Under the pieces are notes generated by a model, which saw only the letters and a program-made list of their open reading frames with translations, had not been told where the DNA came from and ran no database searches. The position numbers were made by a program, and so were the translations under genes. From Candidatus Butyricicoccus avistercoris (GTDB lineage: Bacteria > Bacillota > Clostridia > Oscillospirales > Butyricicoccaceae), in the NCBI GenBank assembly GCA_019113005.1, contig DXIE01000046.1, positions 23,251 through 87,250 on the forward strand: DNA of 64,000 bases, given 5' to 3'. Below, in pieces: positions 24,851 through 33,453 of the stretch. The first letter of the stretch is position 1, and each line of letters opens with the position of its first letter.

Positions 24851-26488
24851 ATGAACCGTTACCGTATTTCTACACCAGAGGGCACTAGAGATTTATTATT
24901 TTCCTCTTGCAAGGCTTTAAGACAAACAGAAAATACAATCCGTCAAACATTGGAAAACAGAGGTTATAGCGAAATTATAACTCCTGCTGTGGAATATTAT
25001 GATGTATTCGCTCAGGCTAACCCTAATTTAGACCAAGAGAATATGCTTAAAATTATAGATAAGTCGGGTAGAATTTGCGTAGCAAGACCAGATAATACTA
25101 CGCCTATCGCTAGAATTGCTGCAACTCGTCTTGATGATGAAACTTTTCCTGTGCGTCTTTATTACAGCCAAAAGGTTTTTCGTTCTGTATCAGCAGGTAA
25201 CGGTCATCGTGGTGAATTTTTGCAAATCGGTGCAGAGCTTATTGGTGCTGACGGTTTAGAGGCTGACATTGATATTGTTTCTGCCGCTTTTGAAACACTG
25301 AAAAATGCAGGTGCAACCGAGTTTCGTTTAGAGCTTGGTCATGCTGAAATTTATAAGGCTCTTATTGAGGCTCTTGATGTTGACGAGCAAACAGCAGAGA
25401 GTATTCGCAGACTTATTGAAAATAAGTCATTTGCGGCTCTCGGCGATATGCTCGCACCTTACCGCCTAAAGCCAGAGGCAAAAGCACTTTGTGCTATGCC
25501 TCAGCTTTTCGGCGGTGTTGAGGTGCTAGATGAGGTTGAAATGCTCACTGGTAATGTGCGTGTTTTAGGTGCAGTTTCATATCTTCGCAGACTCTATGCA
25601 GCACTTGATAAAGCTGGTTTTGGCGGAGAAATTATGATTGACCTTGGTTTAGTACATGAAATGGATTACTATACAGGTATTATGTTTAGAGGTTATGTGG
25701 GCGGTGCAGGTACTGTTATAGTATCTGGCGGACGTTATAACGCTCTATGTGCTAAATTCGGTCGAGATTTGCCAGCTGGTGGTTTTGGTGTAGATGTGGA
25801 AAATCTTGCACAACTCAAAGGCGAGACCGAAACAAAACAGCGTAATTCGGTTAGAATTGCACTGACCAAGGGCAGACTGGAAAAGAAAACACTTTCTTTC
25901 CTTAAAAGTGCAGGTTATGATACATCAGAGCTTGAAACTGGCTCACGAAAGCTTATTTTCACTTTGCCTAATACCAATATTGAAATTGTGCTTGCAAAAG
26001 CTGCTGATGTTATAACATATGTTGAACATGGTGTATGTGACATGGGAGTTGTCGGTAAAGACACCATTATGGAAAAGGGCGGCTCTTTTTATGAGATGGT
26101 TGACCTTGGGTTTGGCAAGTGTCGTTTTGCACTGGCAACTAAAAAGGGTAAACAGGCTTATGGTGGTTATAAAACCCCTGTAATTGCCACTAAATACCCA
26201 AATGTCACAAAGGCATTTTTTCATAAGAAAAATCTTGATGTTGAAACTATAAAAATCGAAGGTTCTGTTGAGCTTGCACCACTTTTAGAGCTTGCAGATG
26301 CTATTGTTGATATTGTGGAAACAGGCTCTACATTAAAAGAGAACGGCTTAGAAGTTATAGAAGATGTTGCACCTATTTCTGCTCGTGTTATTGTAAACCT
26401 TGCAAGTGCTAAAATGAAAAAGAATGATATTAAACAGATTATAGATGCACTTGAAAATGGCAGAGAAGCTGAAAGTGAGGGTAAATAG
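24851..26488 (+). CDS. hisZG: Fused HisZ-HisG ATP phosphoribosyltransferase
   Basis: A 545-residue fusion. Residues 1 to about 323 are HisZ, the regulatory subunit derived from histidyl-tRNA synthetase (STPEGTRDLL, the motif-2-like RPDNTTPIARI, RSVSAGNGHRGEFLQIGAE, GGRYNALCAKFG). After a short charged linker (about 324-332), residues 333-545 are the short-form catalytic HisG (IALTKGRLEKKTL, GVVGKDTIMEKG, DAIVDIVETGSTLKENGL). Short HisG needs HisZ for activity, so the fusion fixes a 1:1 ratio. It catalyses the first step of histidine synthesis and heads the operon. AAAGGAG precedes the ATG. Confidence 0.93.
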   Translation: MNRYRISTPEGTRDLLFSSCKALRQTENTIRQTLENRGYSEIITPAVEYYDVFAQANPNLDQENMLKIIDKSGRICVARPDNTTPIARIAATRLDDETFPVRLYYSQKVFRSVSAGNGHRGEFLQIGAELIGADGLEADIDIVSAAFETLKNAGATEFRLELGHAEIYKALIEALDVDEQTAESIRRLIENKSFAALGDMLAPYRLKPEAKALCAMPQLFGGVEVLDEVEMLTGNVRVLGAVSYLRRLYAALDKAGFGGEIMIDLGLVHEMDYYTGIMFRGYVGGAGTVIVSGGRYNALCAKFGRDLPAGGFGVDVENLAQLKGETETKQRNSVRIALTKGRLEKKTLSFLKSAGYDTSELETGSRKLIFTLPNTNIEIVLAKAADVITYVEHGVCDMGVVGKDTIMEKGGSFYEMVDLGFGKCRFALATKKGKQAYGGYKTPVIATKYPNVTKAFFHKKNLDVETIKIEGSVELAPLLELADAIVDIVETGSTLKENGLEVIEDVAPISARVIVNLASAKMKKNDIKQIIDALENGREAESEGK

Positions 26489-27784
26489 ATGTTTTTGCAA
26501 ACTGTGGTTGCAGATGGAAATAAAGAACAAAAAATATTAAACCAGATGAAACAAAGAGCGAGTGAAACTCGCACAGATATAGAGAATATCGTTAAAAATA
26601 TTATGGACGATGTCAAACAAAATGGTTTAGAAGCAGTAGAAAAATATTCTTTGAAGTTTGATAAAACTAAACCATATATTATTGAGCAAAGTGTCATAGA
26701 TAAGGCTTATAACGATTGCACACCAGAACTTCGCACCGCTTTAGAGCGTGCAGCCGAAAATATTCGTGACTACCATGAACAAATGATGATTAAAACTTGG
26801 GAGTATGAACGTGCAAAAGGTGCTGTTTTAGGTCAAACAGTTAGAGGACTTCACAAGGTCGGTTTATATGTCCCTGGGGGAACTGCCGCTTATCCATCAA
26901 GTGTACTTATGAATGCAATTCCTGCAAAAGTAGCTGGTGTAGGTGAACTTATTATGGTTACACCTCCAACCGAAAATTTATCTATCGAGGTTTTAACCGC
27001 TGCCAAAATCGCAGGAGTAGACAAGGTGATTGCAGTTGGTGGAACTCAGGCAATCGCTGCACTGACTTATGGTGCAGGTTTTATTCCTCAGGTTGATAAA
27101 ATTGTCGGCCCTGGTAATGCATTTGTAGCAGCAGCTAAAAAAATGGCTTTTGGTACAGTTGATATTGATATGATTGCAGGTCCATCAGAGGTACTTGTAA
27201 TTGCTGACCATACAGCAAATCCAACTTATGTAGCAGCAGATTTACTAAGTCAAGCAGAGCATGATAAACTGGCATCTTGTGTGCTATTAACCGACTCTAT
27301 GGCACAAGCTCAGGCGATTTCATGCGAGATGGAACGCATGGGCAAAGCTATGCCACGTTGGGATATTATTAAGGAAAGCGTGCAAAATTATGGCTGTGCT
27401 ATTGTTGTTGAAGAACTGGAGGACGCTTGCAAGCTCGCAAACCAAATTGCTCCAGAACATTTGGAGGTTTGCACAGTAGCTCCTAGAGAATTACTTCCAC
27501 TGCTTAATAATGCGGGTGCAATTTTCCTCGGTTCATATTCTCCAGAACCACTCGGCGATTATATGGCTGGCCCTTGTCATGTACTTCCTACTTCTGGTAC
27601 TGCTAGATTTTTCTCTCCACTTTCTACCGACACATTTTTAAAGAAAACAAGCATTATTGAATATTCAGCCGAGCAGTTAAAAGCTGTATCTGATGATATT
27701 ATTGCACTTGCAAATGCTGAAAAACTAAATGCACATGCAAATAGTGTTGCAGTTCGCTTTTTAGAAGTGGAGGAGGAAAAGTAA
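26489..27784 (+). CDS. hisD: Histidinol dehydrogenase
   Basis: A 431-residue zinc enzyme oxidising histidinol to histidine in two NAD-dependent steps. [31 protein letters not shown], the metal region in [13 protein letters not shown] and APEHLEVCT are diagnostic. The ATG directly follows the hisZG stop with GTGAGGG inside the end of that gene as binding site. Confidence 0.96.
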   Translation: MFLQTVVADGNKEQKILNQMKQRASETRTDIENIVKNIMDDVKQNGLEAVEKYSLKFDKTKPYIIEQSVIDKAYNDCTPELRTALERAAENIRDYHEQMMIKTWEYERAKGAVLGQTVRGLHKVGLYVPGGTAAYPSSVLMNAIPAKVAGVGELIMVTPPTENLSIEVLTAAKIAGVDKVIAVGGTQAIAALTYGAGFIPQVDKIVGPGNAFVAAAKKMAFGTVDIDMIAGPSEVLVIADHTANPTYVAADLLSQAEHDKLASCVLLTDSMAQAQAISCEMERMGKAMPRWDIIKESVQNYGCAIVVEELEDACKLANQIAPEHLEVCTVAPRELLPLLNNAGAIFLGSYSPEPLGDYMAGPCHVLPTSGTARFFSPLSTDTFLKKTSIIEYSAEQLKAVSDDIIALANAEKLNAHANSVAVRFLEVEEEK

Positions 27785-27785
27785 A

Positions 27786-28382
27786 ATGCCAAATATTCGA
27801 ACAGAAATTAGACAATGCACAAAATGTCGTGAAACTAAAGAAACACAAATTGCATTATACTTAAATCTCGATGGTGGAGAACGTAAAATAGAAACAGGCA
27901 TAGGCTTTTTTGACCATATGCTTAATTCTTTTGCAGTTCATAGCGGTTTTGGTTTGGCTGTAAGCTGTAAGGGTGATTTAGAAGTTGACGGTCATCATAC
28001 TGTTGAAGATGTTGGAATTGTACTGGGTCAGGCTTTTGCAAATATTTTAGGTGATAGGTCTGGCATTGCTCGTTTTGGTACTGCTTATGTGCCCATGGAC
28101 GAGGCTTTAGGCTTTTGCACACTTGATATTTCAGGCAGACCTTTTTTAGTGTTTGATGCACCTATGCCACAGCCTATGTGTGGCACTTATGACACCTGTT
28201 TAACCGTAGAATTTATGAGAGCATTTGCTACTCATGCGGGTATCACACTGCATTTAAAGAGCATGTATGGCGATAATGCACATCATATAACCGAGGCACT
28301 GTTTAAGGCACTTGCAAGAGCTTTAAAAGAGGCTGTTAAGCAAACAGGCGGAGAAGTTTTAAGTGCAAAGGGTGTGCTGTAA
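27786..28382 (+). CDS. hisB: Imidazoleglycerol-phosphate dehydratase
   Basis: A 198-residue monofunctional dehydratase (no phosphatase domain). Two metal-binding motifs are seen, EVDGHHTVEDVGI and DNAHHITEALFKA, together with GIGFFDHML. GGAGG lies just upstream within the end of hisD. Histidinol phosphatase must be encoded elsewhere. Confidence 0.96.
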   Translation: MPNIRTEIRQCTKCRETKETQIALYLNLDGGERKIETGIGFFDHMLNSFAVHSGFGLAVSCKGDLEVDGHHTVEDVGIVLGQAFANILGDRSGIARFGTAYVPMDEALGFCTLDISGRPFLVFDAPMPQPMCGTYDTCLTVEFMRAFATHAGITLHLKSMYGDNAHHITEALFKALARALKEAVKQTGGEVLSAKGVL

Positions 28383-28397
28383 AAGGAGGTCAAAAAA

Positions 28398-29012
28398 GTG
28401 AGTTATATTGCTGTTGTTGACTATGGTGCGGGCAATCTTATGAGTGTTGCCAACACTTTAAAATACCTTGGCTGTGAAAGCAAAATTGCACAAGATACAA
28501 AGACAATAGAAAATGCTGCGGGTGTAATTCTCCCAGGGGTTGGAGCGTTTCCAGATGCAATGGAGGCACTAGCTGAAAGCGGTTTAACAGATGCGGTTAA
28601 AACTGCTGCAAAAACAAAACCATTTTTGGGAATTTGTCTGGGTATGCAAATGCTGTTTGAGTCATCTAACGAGGTTAGAGAGTGTGAGGGTTTAGGACTC
28701 CTTGAAGGCAATATTTCAAGAATAGAAACCGATTTAATTTTACCGCAAATCGGTTGGAATGAGCTTGAGATATTAAGACCAAATGCACTGACTAACGGCT
28801 TAAAAACAGGTGACCATGTTTATTTTGTACATTCTTTTATGGCAAATCCTAAAAATCCAGAAGATTTAGCATGTGTTACCGATTATGGTACACAAGTTCC
28901 GGCTATGGTTGCAAAAAATAATCTTTTTGGCTGTCAATTTCACCCAGAAAAAAGCGGAGAAATTGGACTTAAAATTATTAAAAATTTCGTAGAGCTTACC
29001 GAGGTGAAATAA
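28398..29012 (+). CDS. hisH: Imidazole glycerol phosphate synthase, glutaminase subunit
   Basis: A 204-residue class I glutamine amidotransferase that supplies ammonia to HisF. The nucleophile Cys is in FLGICLGMQMLFE and the His-Glu pair in QFHPEKSG. The start is GTG at 28398, set by AAAGGAGG. The stop overlaps hisA by one base. Confidence 0.96.
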   Translation: MSYIAVVDYGAGNLMSVANTLKYLGCESKIAQDTKTIENAAGVILPGVGAFPDAMEALAESGLTDAVKTAAKTKPFLGICLGMQMLFESSNEVRECEGLGLLEGNISRIETDLILPQIGWNELEILRPNALTNGLKTGDHVYFVHSFMANPKNPEDLACVTDYGTQVPAMVAKNNLFGCQFHPEKSGEIGLKIIKNFVELTEVK

Positions 29013-29728
29013 TGAAAATCTTACCTGCTATTGATTTAAAAGATGGAATGTGTGTTCGTCTTAAAAAAGGTGATTATGAAACTGCACACAAGGTTGCAGA
29101 AGATGTACTGACAACTGCAAAAGGTTTTCTTGATGCGGGTGCAACACTAATTCATATGGTTGATTTAGATGGTGCAAAAGATGGCAGCCATGCAAATTAT
29201 AATGTGGTGCGTGAAGTTATAGAGAAAACTGGTGCAAAAGTAGAGCTGGGCGGTGGTATTCGCTTTATGGAGGATATTGACGCCGTTTTAGCTCTAGGTG
29301 TAAGTCGAGTTATTATAGGCTCAGCAGCCGTTAAAAATCCAGAGCTTGTTAAACAGGCTGTGGATAAATACGGCGATAAAATTGCTGTTGGTATTGATGC
29401 ACTTGGCAGAACCGTTCGCACTCATGGTTGGCTCAATGATTCGGGTGAAGATTACATAGCTTTTGCAAAGAAAATGGAAGATATGGGCGTTAAAACAATT
29501 ATCTTTACTGATATAGATAAAGATGGTATGCTTGAAGGTCCTAATTTTGAACAGCTTTCTGAGCTTAGAAATGCGGTTAAATGTGAAATTGTAGCTTCTG
29601 GCGGTGTTACAACACTCGAAGATATTGCAAAGCTCAAACAGCTTAAAATAGATGCTGCAATCGCAGGAAAAGCCGTTTATACTGGTGCATTAGACCTTGT
29701 AAAAGCAATAAAAACAGGGGAGGAGTAA
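29012..29728 (+). CDS. hisA: ProFAR isomerase
   Basis: A 238-residue TIM barrel converting ProFAR to [20 protein letters not shown] carries the catalytic Asp; LGGGIR and the C-terminal half repeat SGGV are phosphate-binding loops. TAATG overlap with hisH. Confidence 0.95.
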   Translation: MKILPAIDLKDGMCVRLKKGDYETAHKVAEDVLTTAKGFLDAGATLIHMVDLDGAKDGSHANYNVVREVIEKTGAKVELGGGIRFMEDIDAVLALGVSRVIIGSAAVKNPELVKQAVDKYGDKIAVGIDALGRTVRTHGWLNDSGEDYIAFAKKMEDMGVKTIIFTDIDKDGMLEGPNFEQLSELRNAVKCEIVASGGVTTLEDIAKLKQLKIDAAIAGKAVYTGALDLVKAIKTGEE

Positions 29729-29730
29729 AA

Positions 29731-30492
29731 ATGCTTGCAAAAAGAATTATCCCTTGTTTAGATGTAAAAGACGGTCGAGTTGTTAAAGGTGTAAATTTTG
29801 TAGGTCTAAGAGATGCGGGAGACCCTGTTGAACTTGCAAAATTTTATTCTGAGCAAGGTGCAGACGAGATAGTTTTTTTAGATATAACTGCAACAAGTGA
29901 TGAGCGTGAAACCATTGCAGATGTGGTTGCAAGAACTTGCAAAGAGGTTTTTGTACCTTTAACTGTTGGCGGTGGTATTCGCACAGTAGAAGATTTTAAA
30001 GACATTCTCCGTGCGGGTGCAGATAAAATTTCTATAAACTCATCAGCGGTTAAAACTCCAGATTTAATAAATGATGCTGCAAGCCGTTATGGTAGCCAGT
30101 GCGTTGTAGTTGCTATGGATGCAAGAACAAATGAAAATATGCCATCTGGTTATGAAATTTTTGTTGCAGGTGGTAGAAAAGCCACAGGTATTGATGCGGT
30201 AGAATGGGCGAAAGAAGTTTATCAGCGTGGAGCAGGTGAAATCTTATTAACATCTATGGATAAAGACGGCACAAAATCTGGCTTTGATTTAGATTTAACA
30301 GAAAAGGTGTGTCAGGTTGCACAGATACCTGTTATAGCATCTGGTGGCTGTGGAAATTTAGAGCATTTTGCAGAGGTTTTTGAAAAAACTCATGCAACAG
30401 CTGCACTTGCTGCTAGTTTGTTCCATTATGGTGAACTTAGTATCTCACAGGTTAAAAATTATCTGAAAGAGCGTAATATAAGCGTTAGATAA
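29731..30492 (+). CDS. hisF: Imidazole glycerol phosphate synthase, cyclase subunit
   Basis: A 253-residue TIM barrel partner of His[19 protein letters not shown] contains the catalytic Asp near residue 11; [11 protein letters not shown] and [11 protein letters not shown] are the phosphate loops; [13 protein letters not shown] is typical. AGGGGAGG lies just upstream of the ATG. Confidence 0.96.
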   Translation: MLAKRIIPCLDVKDGRVVKGVNFVGLRDAGDPVELAKFYSEQGADEIVFLDITATSDERETIADVVARTCKEVFVPLTVGGGIRTVEDFKDILRAGADKISINSSAVKTPDLINDAASRYGSQCVVVAMDARTNENMPSGYEIFVAGGRKATGIDAVEWAKEVYQRGAGEILLTSMDKDGTKSGFDLDLTEKVCQVAQIPVIASGGCGNLEHFAEVFEKTHATAALAASLFHYGELSISQVKNYLKERNISVR

Positions 30493-30503
30493 GGAGAATA
30501 AAC

Positions 30504-30827
30504 ATGTATTTATCAAAGTTTTTTAAAAAAAGTGAGCTTATTCCTGTAATTTGTCAAGATGAAAACACTAAAGATGTGTTAATGCTTGGTTATGCAAATG
30601 AGGAGGCTTTAAAACTCACAATGGAAACTAAAACAGCTTGGTTTTTCTCACGTTCAAGACAAAAGCTATGGAATAAGGGCGAAACATCGGGAAATTTCAT
30701 CTTTGTAAATAAGATTTTATCAGATTGTGATGATGATACACTTATTTATTTAGGCACTCCAAAAGGTCCAGTGTGTCACACTGGAAACCCTAACTGTTTT
30801 TATACAACACTTTGGGAAAATAGGTGA
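30504..30827 (+). CDS. hisI: Phosphoribosyl-AMP cyclohydrolase
   Basis: A 107-residue stand-alone HisI domain. Zinc and catalytic blocks TAWFFSRSRQKLWNKGETSG, SDCDDDTLIYL and GPVCHTGNPNCFY are present. It is not fused to HisE, which lies 103 bp downstream with a tiny membrane-peptide gene between. Confidence 0.95.
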   Translation: MYLSKFFKKSELIPVICQDENTKDVLMLGYANEEALKLTMETKTAWFFSRSRQKLWNKGETSGNFIFVNKILSDCDDDTLIYLGTPKGPVCHTGNPNCFYTTLWENR

Positions 30828-30831
30828 AAAA

Positions 30832-30915
30832 ATGGCTATTCCAATTTCTATGGTTGCAGTTATAGTGATTATTTTATTTATTGTAGGAGTTATCTTTTTA
30901 AAGAATAGAGATTAA
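30832..30915 (+). CDS. 27-residue single-span membrane peptide in the his operon
   Basis: The 103-bp space between hisI and hisE holds an ORF of 27 codons. The peptide begins MAIPISMVAVIVIILF and ends FLKNRD: a short N-terminus, about 18 hydrophobic residues and a charged C-terminus, the form of a bacterial single-span miniprotein with positive-inside C-tail. AGGTGA, overlapping the hisI stop, is spaced four bases from the ATG, and its stop TAA forms part of the binding site for hisE (TAAGGAAGGTG). No homologue is recognised. It could be a real miniprotein or a coupling ORF. Confidence 0.6.
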   Translation: MAIPISMVAVIVIILFIVGVIFLKNRD

Positions 30916-30930
30916 GGAAGGTGTTTTGCA

Positions 30931-31254
30931 ATGAATTCATTTGAGCAAATGGAAGCGGTTATTGCACTTCGCAGAAAAGAGCCACAAGAAAAGTCATATA
31001 CTTGTTATCTTTTTGATAAAGGTTTAGATAAAATCTTAAAAAAAGTAGGCGAGGAATGTGCAGAAACCATTATTGCTGCAAAAAATGGCGATAAAACCGA
31101 GCTTATTGGTGAAATAAATGATGTGTTTTATCATATGATGGTTATGATGAATGAGTGTGGCGTAACCCTAGAAGATGTATGCAAGGAAATGGACGAAAGA
31201 GCACAGAAAATTGGCAATTTAAAGACATTTCATGTGTCAGACCATAACACATAA
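30931..31254 (+). CDS. hisE: Phosphoribosyl-ATP pyrophosphatase
   Basis: A 107-residue MazG-fold enzyme hydrolysing PR-ATP to PR-AMP. Metal-binding acidic residues are in KKVGEECAETIIAAK and LIGEINDVFYHMMVMM. Last gene of the his operon, closed by a strong terminator. hisC and histidinol phosphatase are absent from the operon. Confidence 0.95.
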   Translation: MNSFEQMEAVIALRRKEPQEKSYTCYLFDKGLDKILKKVGEECAETIIAAKNGDKTELIGEINDVFYHMMVMMNECGVTLEDVCKEMDERAQKIGNLKTFHVSDHNT

Positions 31255-31257
31255 TAA

Positions 31258-31287
31258 AAAAGTTCGCCTTTTGGCGAACTTTTATTT
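31258..31287. terminator. Bidirectional terminator between hisE and trmN6
   Basis: AAAAGTTCGCC (31258-31268) pairs with GGCGAACTTTT (31273-31283) around TTTT, with T-rich sequence on both sides, serving the two convergent genes. Confidence 0.88.
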
Positions 31288-31989
31288 GTTGTAAATCTTT
31301 AAGTATTCATCTGTAAATGTACCGTCTGAATTATTTACTATAAGAGGAGGCTCAACAACAAGACCATCACTGGAACCGCCTTTGCGACACTCAATAAGTA
31401 CAGCAGAAGGGGCTTTTTCGCTTGTTTGATGTACAAATCTTAATCTTTTTGGTGTAAGTCTTACACGCTCGAGTGCGGTTATAAGGGTTATAAGTCTTTC
31501 AGGTCGGAAAACCATAGCACATTTACCGCCACTTTTTAGCACATATGAGGTTGCAACTGCTACATCTTCAATAGTTGCCTCACCGTCCATACGGGCAAGT
31601 GCATGAGCGTCTAGTGCTTTAACTCTACCACTTCCAGATTTAAAATAAGGTGGATTGCATATAACATAGTCCATACTGCCATGTGAAAAATAATTTCTTA
31701 TATATTTTAAATCACCTTGAATGGCTTTAACATTTTGAAGGTTATTATGCTCAATGGATTTACTAAAAATCTCAATAGCACCTTCTTGAAGTTCTAAACC
31801 TGTTATTTTAAGGTCATCTCTCCAACATAAAAGAGCTAGTGTACCAACTCCACAGCCTAAATCAAGTACATTTGCAAATCTTCTAGGTTTTGCAAAGCTA
31901 GAAAGTAATGTTGAGTCTTGACCAAGCTTAAAAAAATCATCATCTTGTATTAAATCTAAACCATTAGGTAAGTTTTCTATTGACTGCAT
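31282..31989 (-). CDS. trmN6: tRNA1(Val) (adenine37-N6)-methyltransferase-like protein
   Basis: A 235-residue SAM-dependent methyltransferase. VLDLGCGVGTLALL is motif I and NPPYFKSG is the N6-adenine catalytic motif. The overall pattern matches the YfiC/YabB family that methylates A37 of tRNA1(Val). AAGGAG precedes the ATG. Substrate is inferred from the family. Confidence 0.88.
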   Translation of the reverse strand: MQSIENLPNGLDLIQDDDFFKLGQDSTLLSSFAKPRRFANVLDLGCGVGTLALLCWRDDLKITGLELQEGAIEIFSKSIEHNNLQNVKAIQGDLKYIRNYFSHGSMDYVICNPPYFKSGSGRVKALDAHALARMDGEATIEDVAVATSYVLKSGGKCAMVFRPERLITLITALERVRLTPKRLRFVHQTSEKAPSAVLIECRKGGSSDGLVVEPPLIVNNSDGTFTDEYLKIYNK

Positions 31990-32066
31990 AAGAAAAACTC
32001 CTTATAAAAACATCATATTATGATGATAACAAAAAGCAAAGAGCATGTCAAATTATATCAAATACT

Positions 32067-32095
32067 TTGACAAATTAAAATATATAGCGTAAAAT
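32067..32095 (+). promoter_or_regulatory. SigA-type promoter of cysE
   Basis: TTGACA (32067-32072) and TAAAAT (32090-32095) are exactly 17 bp apart, near-consensus. Start near 32102 leaves a 50-nt leader, too short for a T-box or S-box. Confidence 0.8.
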
Positions 32096-32152
32096 AAATT
32101 AAAACGCTTTTACATTTCAGCGTGAAAAAACATTGAAAGAGGCGATAAAACG

Positions 32153-32830
32153 ATGTTGTTAAAGGATTTAATCGAAGATGCTCGTTTAATTCGTGAACGT
32201 GACCCCGCAGCACGTTCAACAATAGAAGTTTTCTTACTTTATCCAGGATTTCATGCAGTTATTTATCATAAATTAACCCACTGGTTATATAATCATAAAA
32301 GATTTTTTTTAGCAAGAATGATTTCACAATTTGCCAGAACAATGACAGGTGTTGAAATCCACCCTGGGGCAAAAATCGGAAAAGGCTTATTTATTGACCA
32401 CGGTATGGGCATAGTAATAGGTGAAACCGCAGAAATTGGAGATTATTGCACAATTTATCATGGAGTAACGCTTGGTGGTACAGGCAAGGATAGCGGTAAA
32501 CGTCACCCAACAATCGGAAATAATGTGCTTATATCCACAGGTGCAAAGGTTTTAGGACCTTTTACGGTTGGAGATAACTCCCGAATTGGTGCAAATGCAG
32601 TTGTTTTACAGGAAGTGCCACCAGATTCAACCGTTGTTGGTGTTAAGGCTAGAGTGGTTAAAATCGGAGGTCATAGAGTGCCATCGTTTGACCTTGACCA
32701 GATTAATGTTCCAGACCCAGTTGCACAACAGCTCTGTCAACTTGAAAAGCGTATTTATATGAATGAACAGAAAATAAAAAGTTATGAGCATAAAGAAACC
32801 GACAGAACAGATGAGAATGCTCATAAATAG
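32153..32830 (+). CDS. cysE: Serine O-acetyltransferase
   Basis: A 225-residue enzyme making O-acetylserine for cysteine synthesis. The C-terminal left-handed beta-helix of hexapeptide repeats is clear from [16 protein letters not shown] through [17 protein letters not shown]. The N-terminal domain is short, as in Firmicutes forms. GAGG lies upstream of the ATG. cysK is not adjacent. A C-terminal tail of about 35 polar residues follows the helix. Confidence 0.94.
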   Translation: MLLKDLIEDARLIRERDPAARSTIEVFLLYPGFHAVIYHKLTHWLYNHKRFFLARMISQFARTMTGVEIHPGAKIGKGLFIDHGMGIVIGETAEIGDYCTIYHGVTLGGTGKDSGKRHPTIGNNVLISTGAKVLGPFTVGDNSRIGANAVVLQEVPPDSTVVGVKARVVKIGGHRVPSFDLDQINVPDPVAQQLCQLEKRIYMNEQKIKSYEHKETDRTDENAHK

Positions 32831-32892
32831 ACATCTTTAATAATACATTTATTGTAAAAAGTGATGAAAAATTACGATTTCTTTGCATTATG

Positions 32893-32921
32893 TTTACAAT
32901 AGCTAACCGATTTGCTATAAT
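32893..32921 (+). promoter_or_regulatory. Promoter of the Fur/PerR-type gene
   Basis: TTTACA (32893-32898), 17-bp spacer, TATAAT (32916-32921). Transcription would begin near 32928. Confidence 0.8.
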
Positions 32922-32935
32922 AATGATATTAGGAA

Positions 32936-32950
32936 TGATAATCTTTATTA
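32936..32950. promoter_or_regulatory. Fur/PerR-like operator
   Basis: TGATAATCTTTATTA matches the 7-1-7 Fur box TGATAATNATTATCA at 12 of 14 positions and sits just past the likely transcription start. A weaker AT-rich copy overlaps the -10 (32916-32931). This suggests autoregulation. Confidence 0.5.
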
Positions 32951-32969
32951 TGTGAAGGAGGAAAGGCCC

Positions 32970-33350
32970 TTGATTCGTACAAAGCAAAGAGAGTTAATAA
33001 AAAATGCAATTATGGAGAGCAATACCCACCCAACAGCTGATGAGCTTTTCCAAGAGATTCGCATTAAATTGCCTACAATCAGCCTTGCAACCGTTTATAG
33101 AAACCTTAATATGCTTGCAAGTGATGGTGTGATTAGAAAAATTCAAATGCCTGATATGCCAGATAGATTTGATTGGCGTATAACAGTGCATGACCATTTA
33201 TATTGTGAAAAATGTGGAAAGGTATTCGACTTTACTTTGCCAGAGGCTTTAGATGAACAAATAGAGCAGGTTTCAGGAATGAAAGTAAAACAATATAGCT
33301 TGGTTGCAATAGGCATTTGCAACGATTGTATGCAGCATGAGCAAAATTAA
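32970..33350 (+). CDS. Fur family metalloregulator (PerR/Fur type)
   Basis: A 126-residue repressor. The DNA-binding part contains HPTADELFQEI and TISLATVYRNLNML; the metal/dimer part has DRFDWRITVHDHLYC followed by CEKCG and a C-terminal CNDC pair, the structural zinc CxxC motifs. The start is placed at TTG 32970, eight bases after AGGAGG; the GTG at 32952 is upstream of that site. PerR-like features (RFDxxxxxHxH) suggest peroxide sensing, but Fur or Zur cannot be excluded. Neighbouring nifJ is oxygen-sensitive, which fits. Confidence 0.88.
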   Translation: MIRTKQRELIKNAIMESNTHPTADELFQEIRIKLPTISLATVYRNLNMLASDGVIRKIQMPDMPDRFDWRITVHDHLYCEKCGKVFDFTLPEALDEQIEQVSGMKVKQYSLVAIGICNDCMQHEQN

Positions 33351-33357
33351 ATATTTT

Positions 33358-33392
33358 AGCCTTAAGATTTAAATTATCTTAAGGCTTTTTTA
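33358..33392 (+). terminator. Terminator of the Fur-type gene
   Basis: AGCCTTAAGAT (33358-33368) pairs with ATCTTAAGGCT (33376-33386), followed by T6. Confidence 0.88.
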
Positions 33393-33405
33393 TTTTGCTT
33401 TGCAT

Positions 33406-33436
33406 AAAAAAACAGATGCTCAAAGTGAGCATCTGT
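33406..33436 (-). terminator. Terminator of nifJ
   Basis: ACAGATGCTCA (33412-33422) pairs with TGAGCATCTGT (33426-33436); on the minus strand the stem is followed by T6. Confidence 0.88.
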
Positions 33437-33453
33437 CTTTTTATTAAAGTGAA

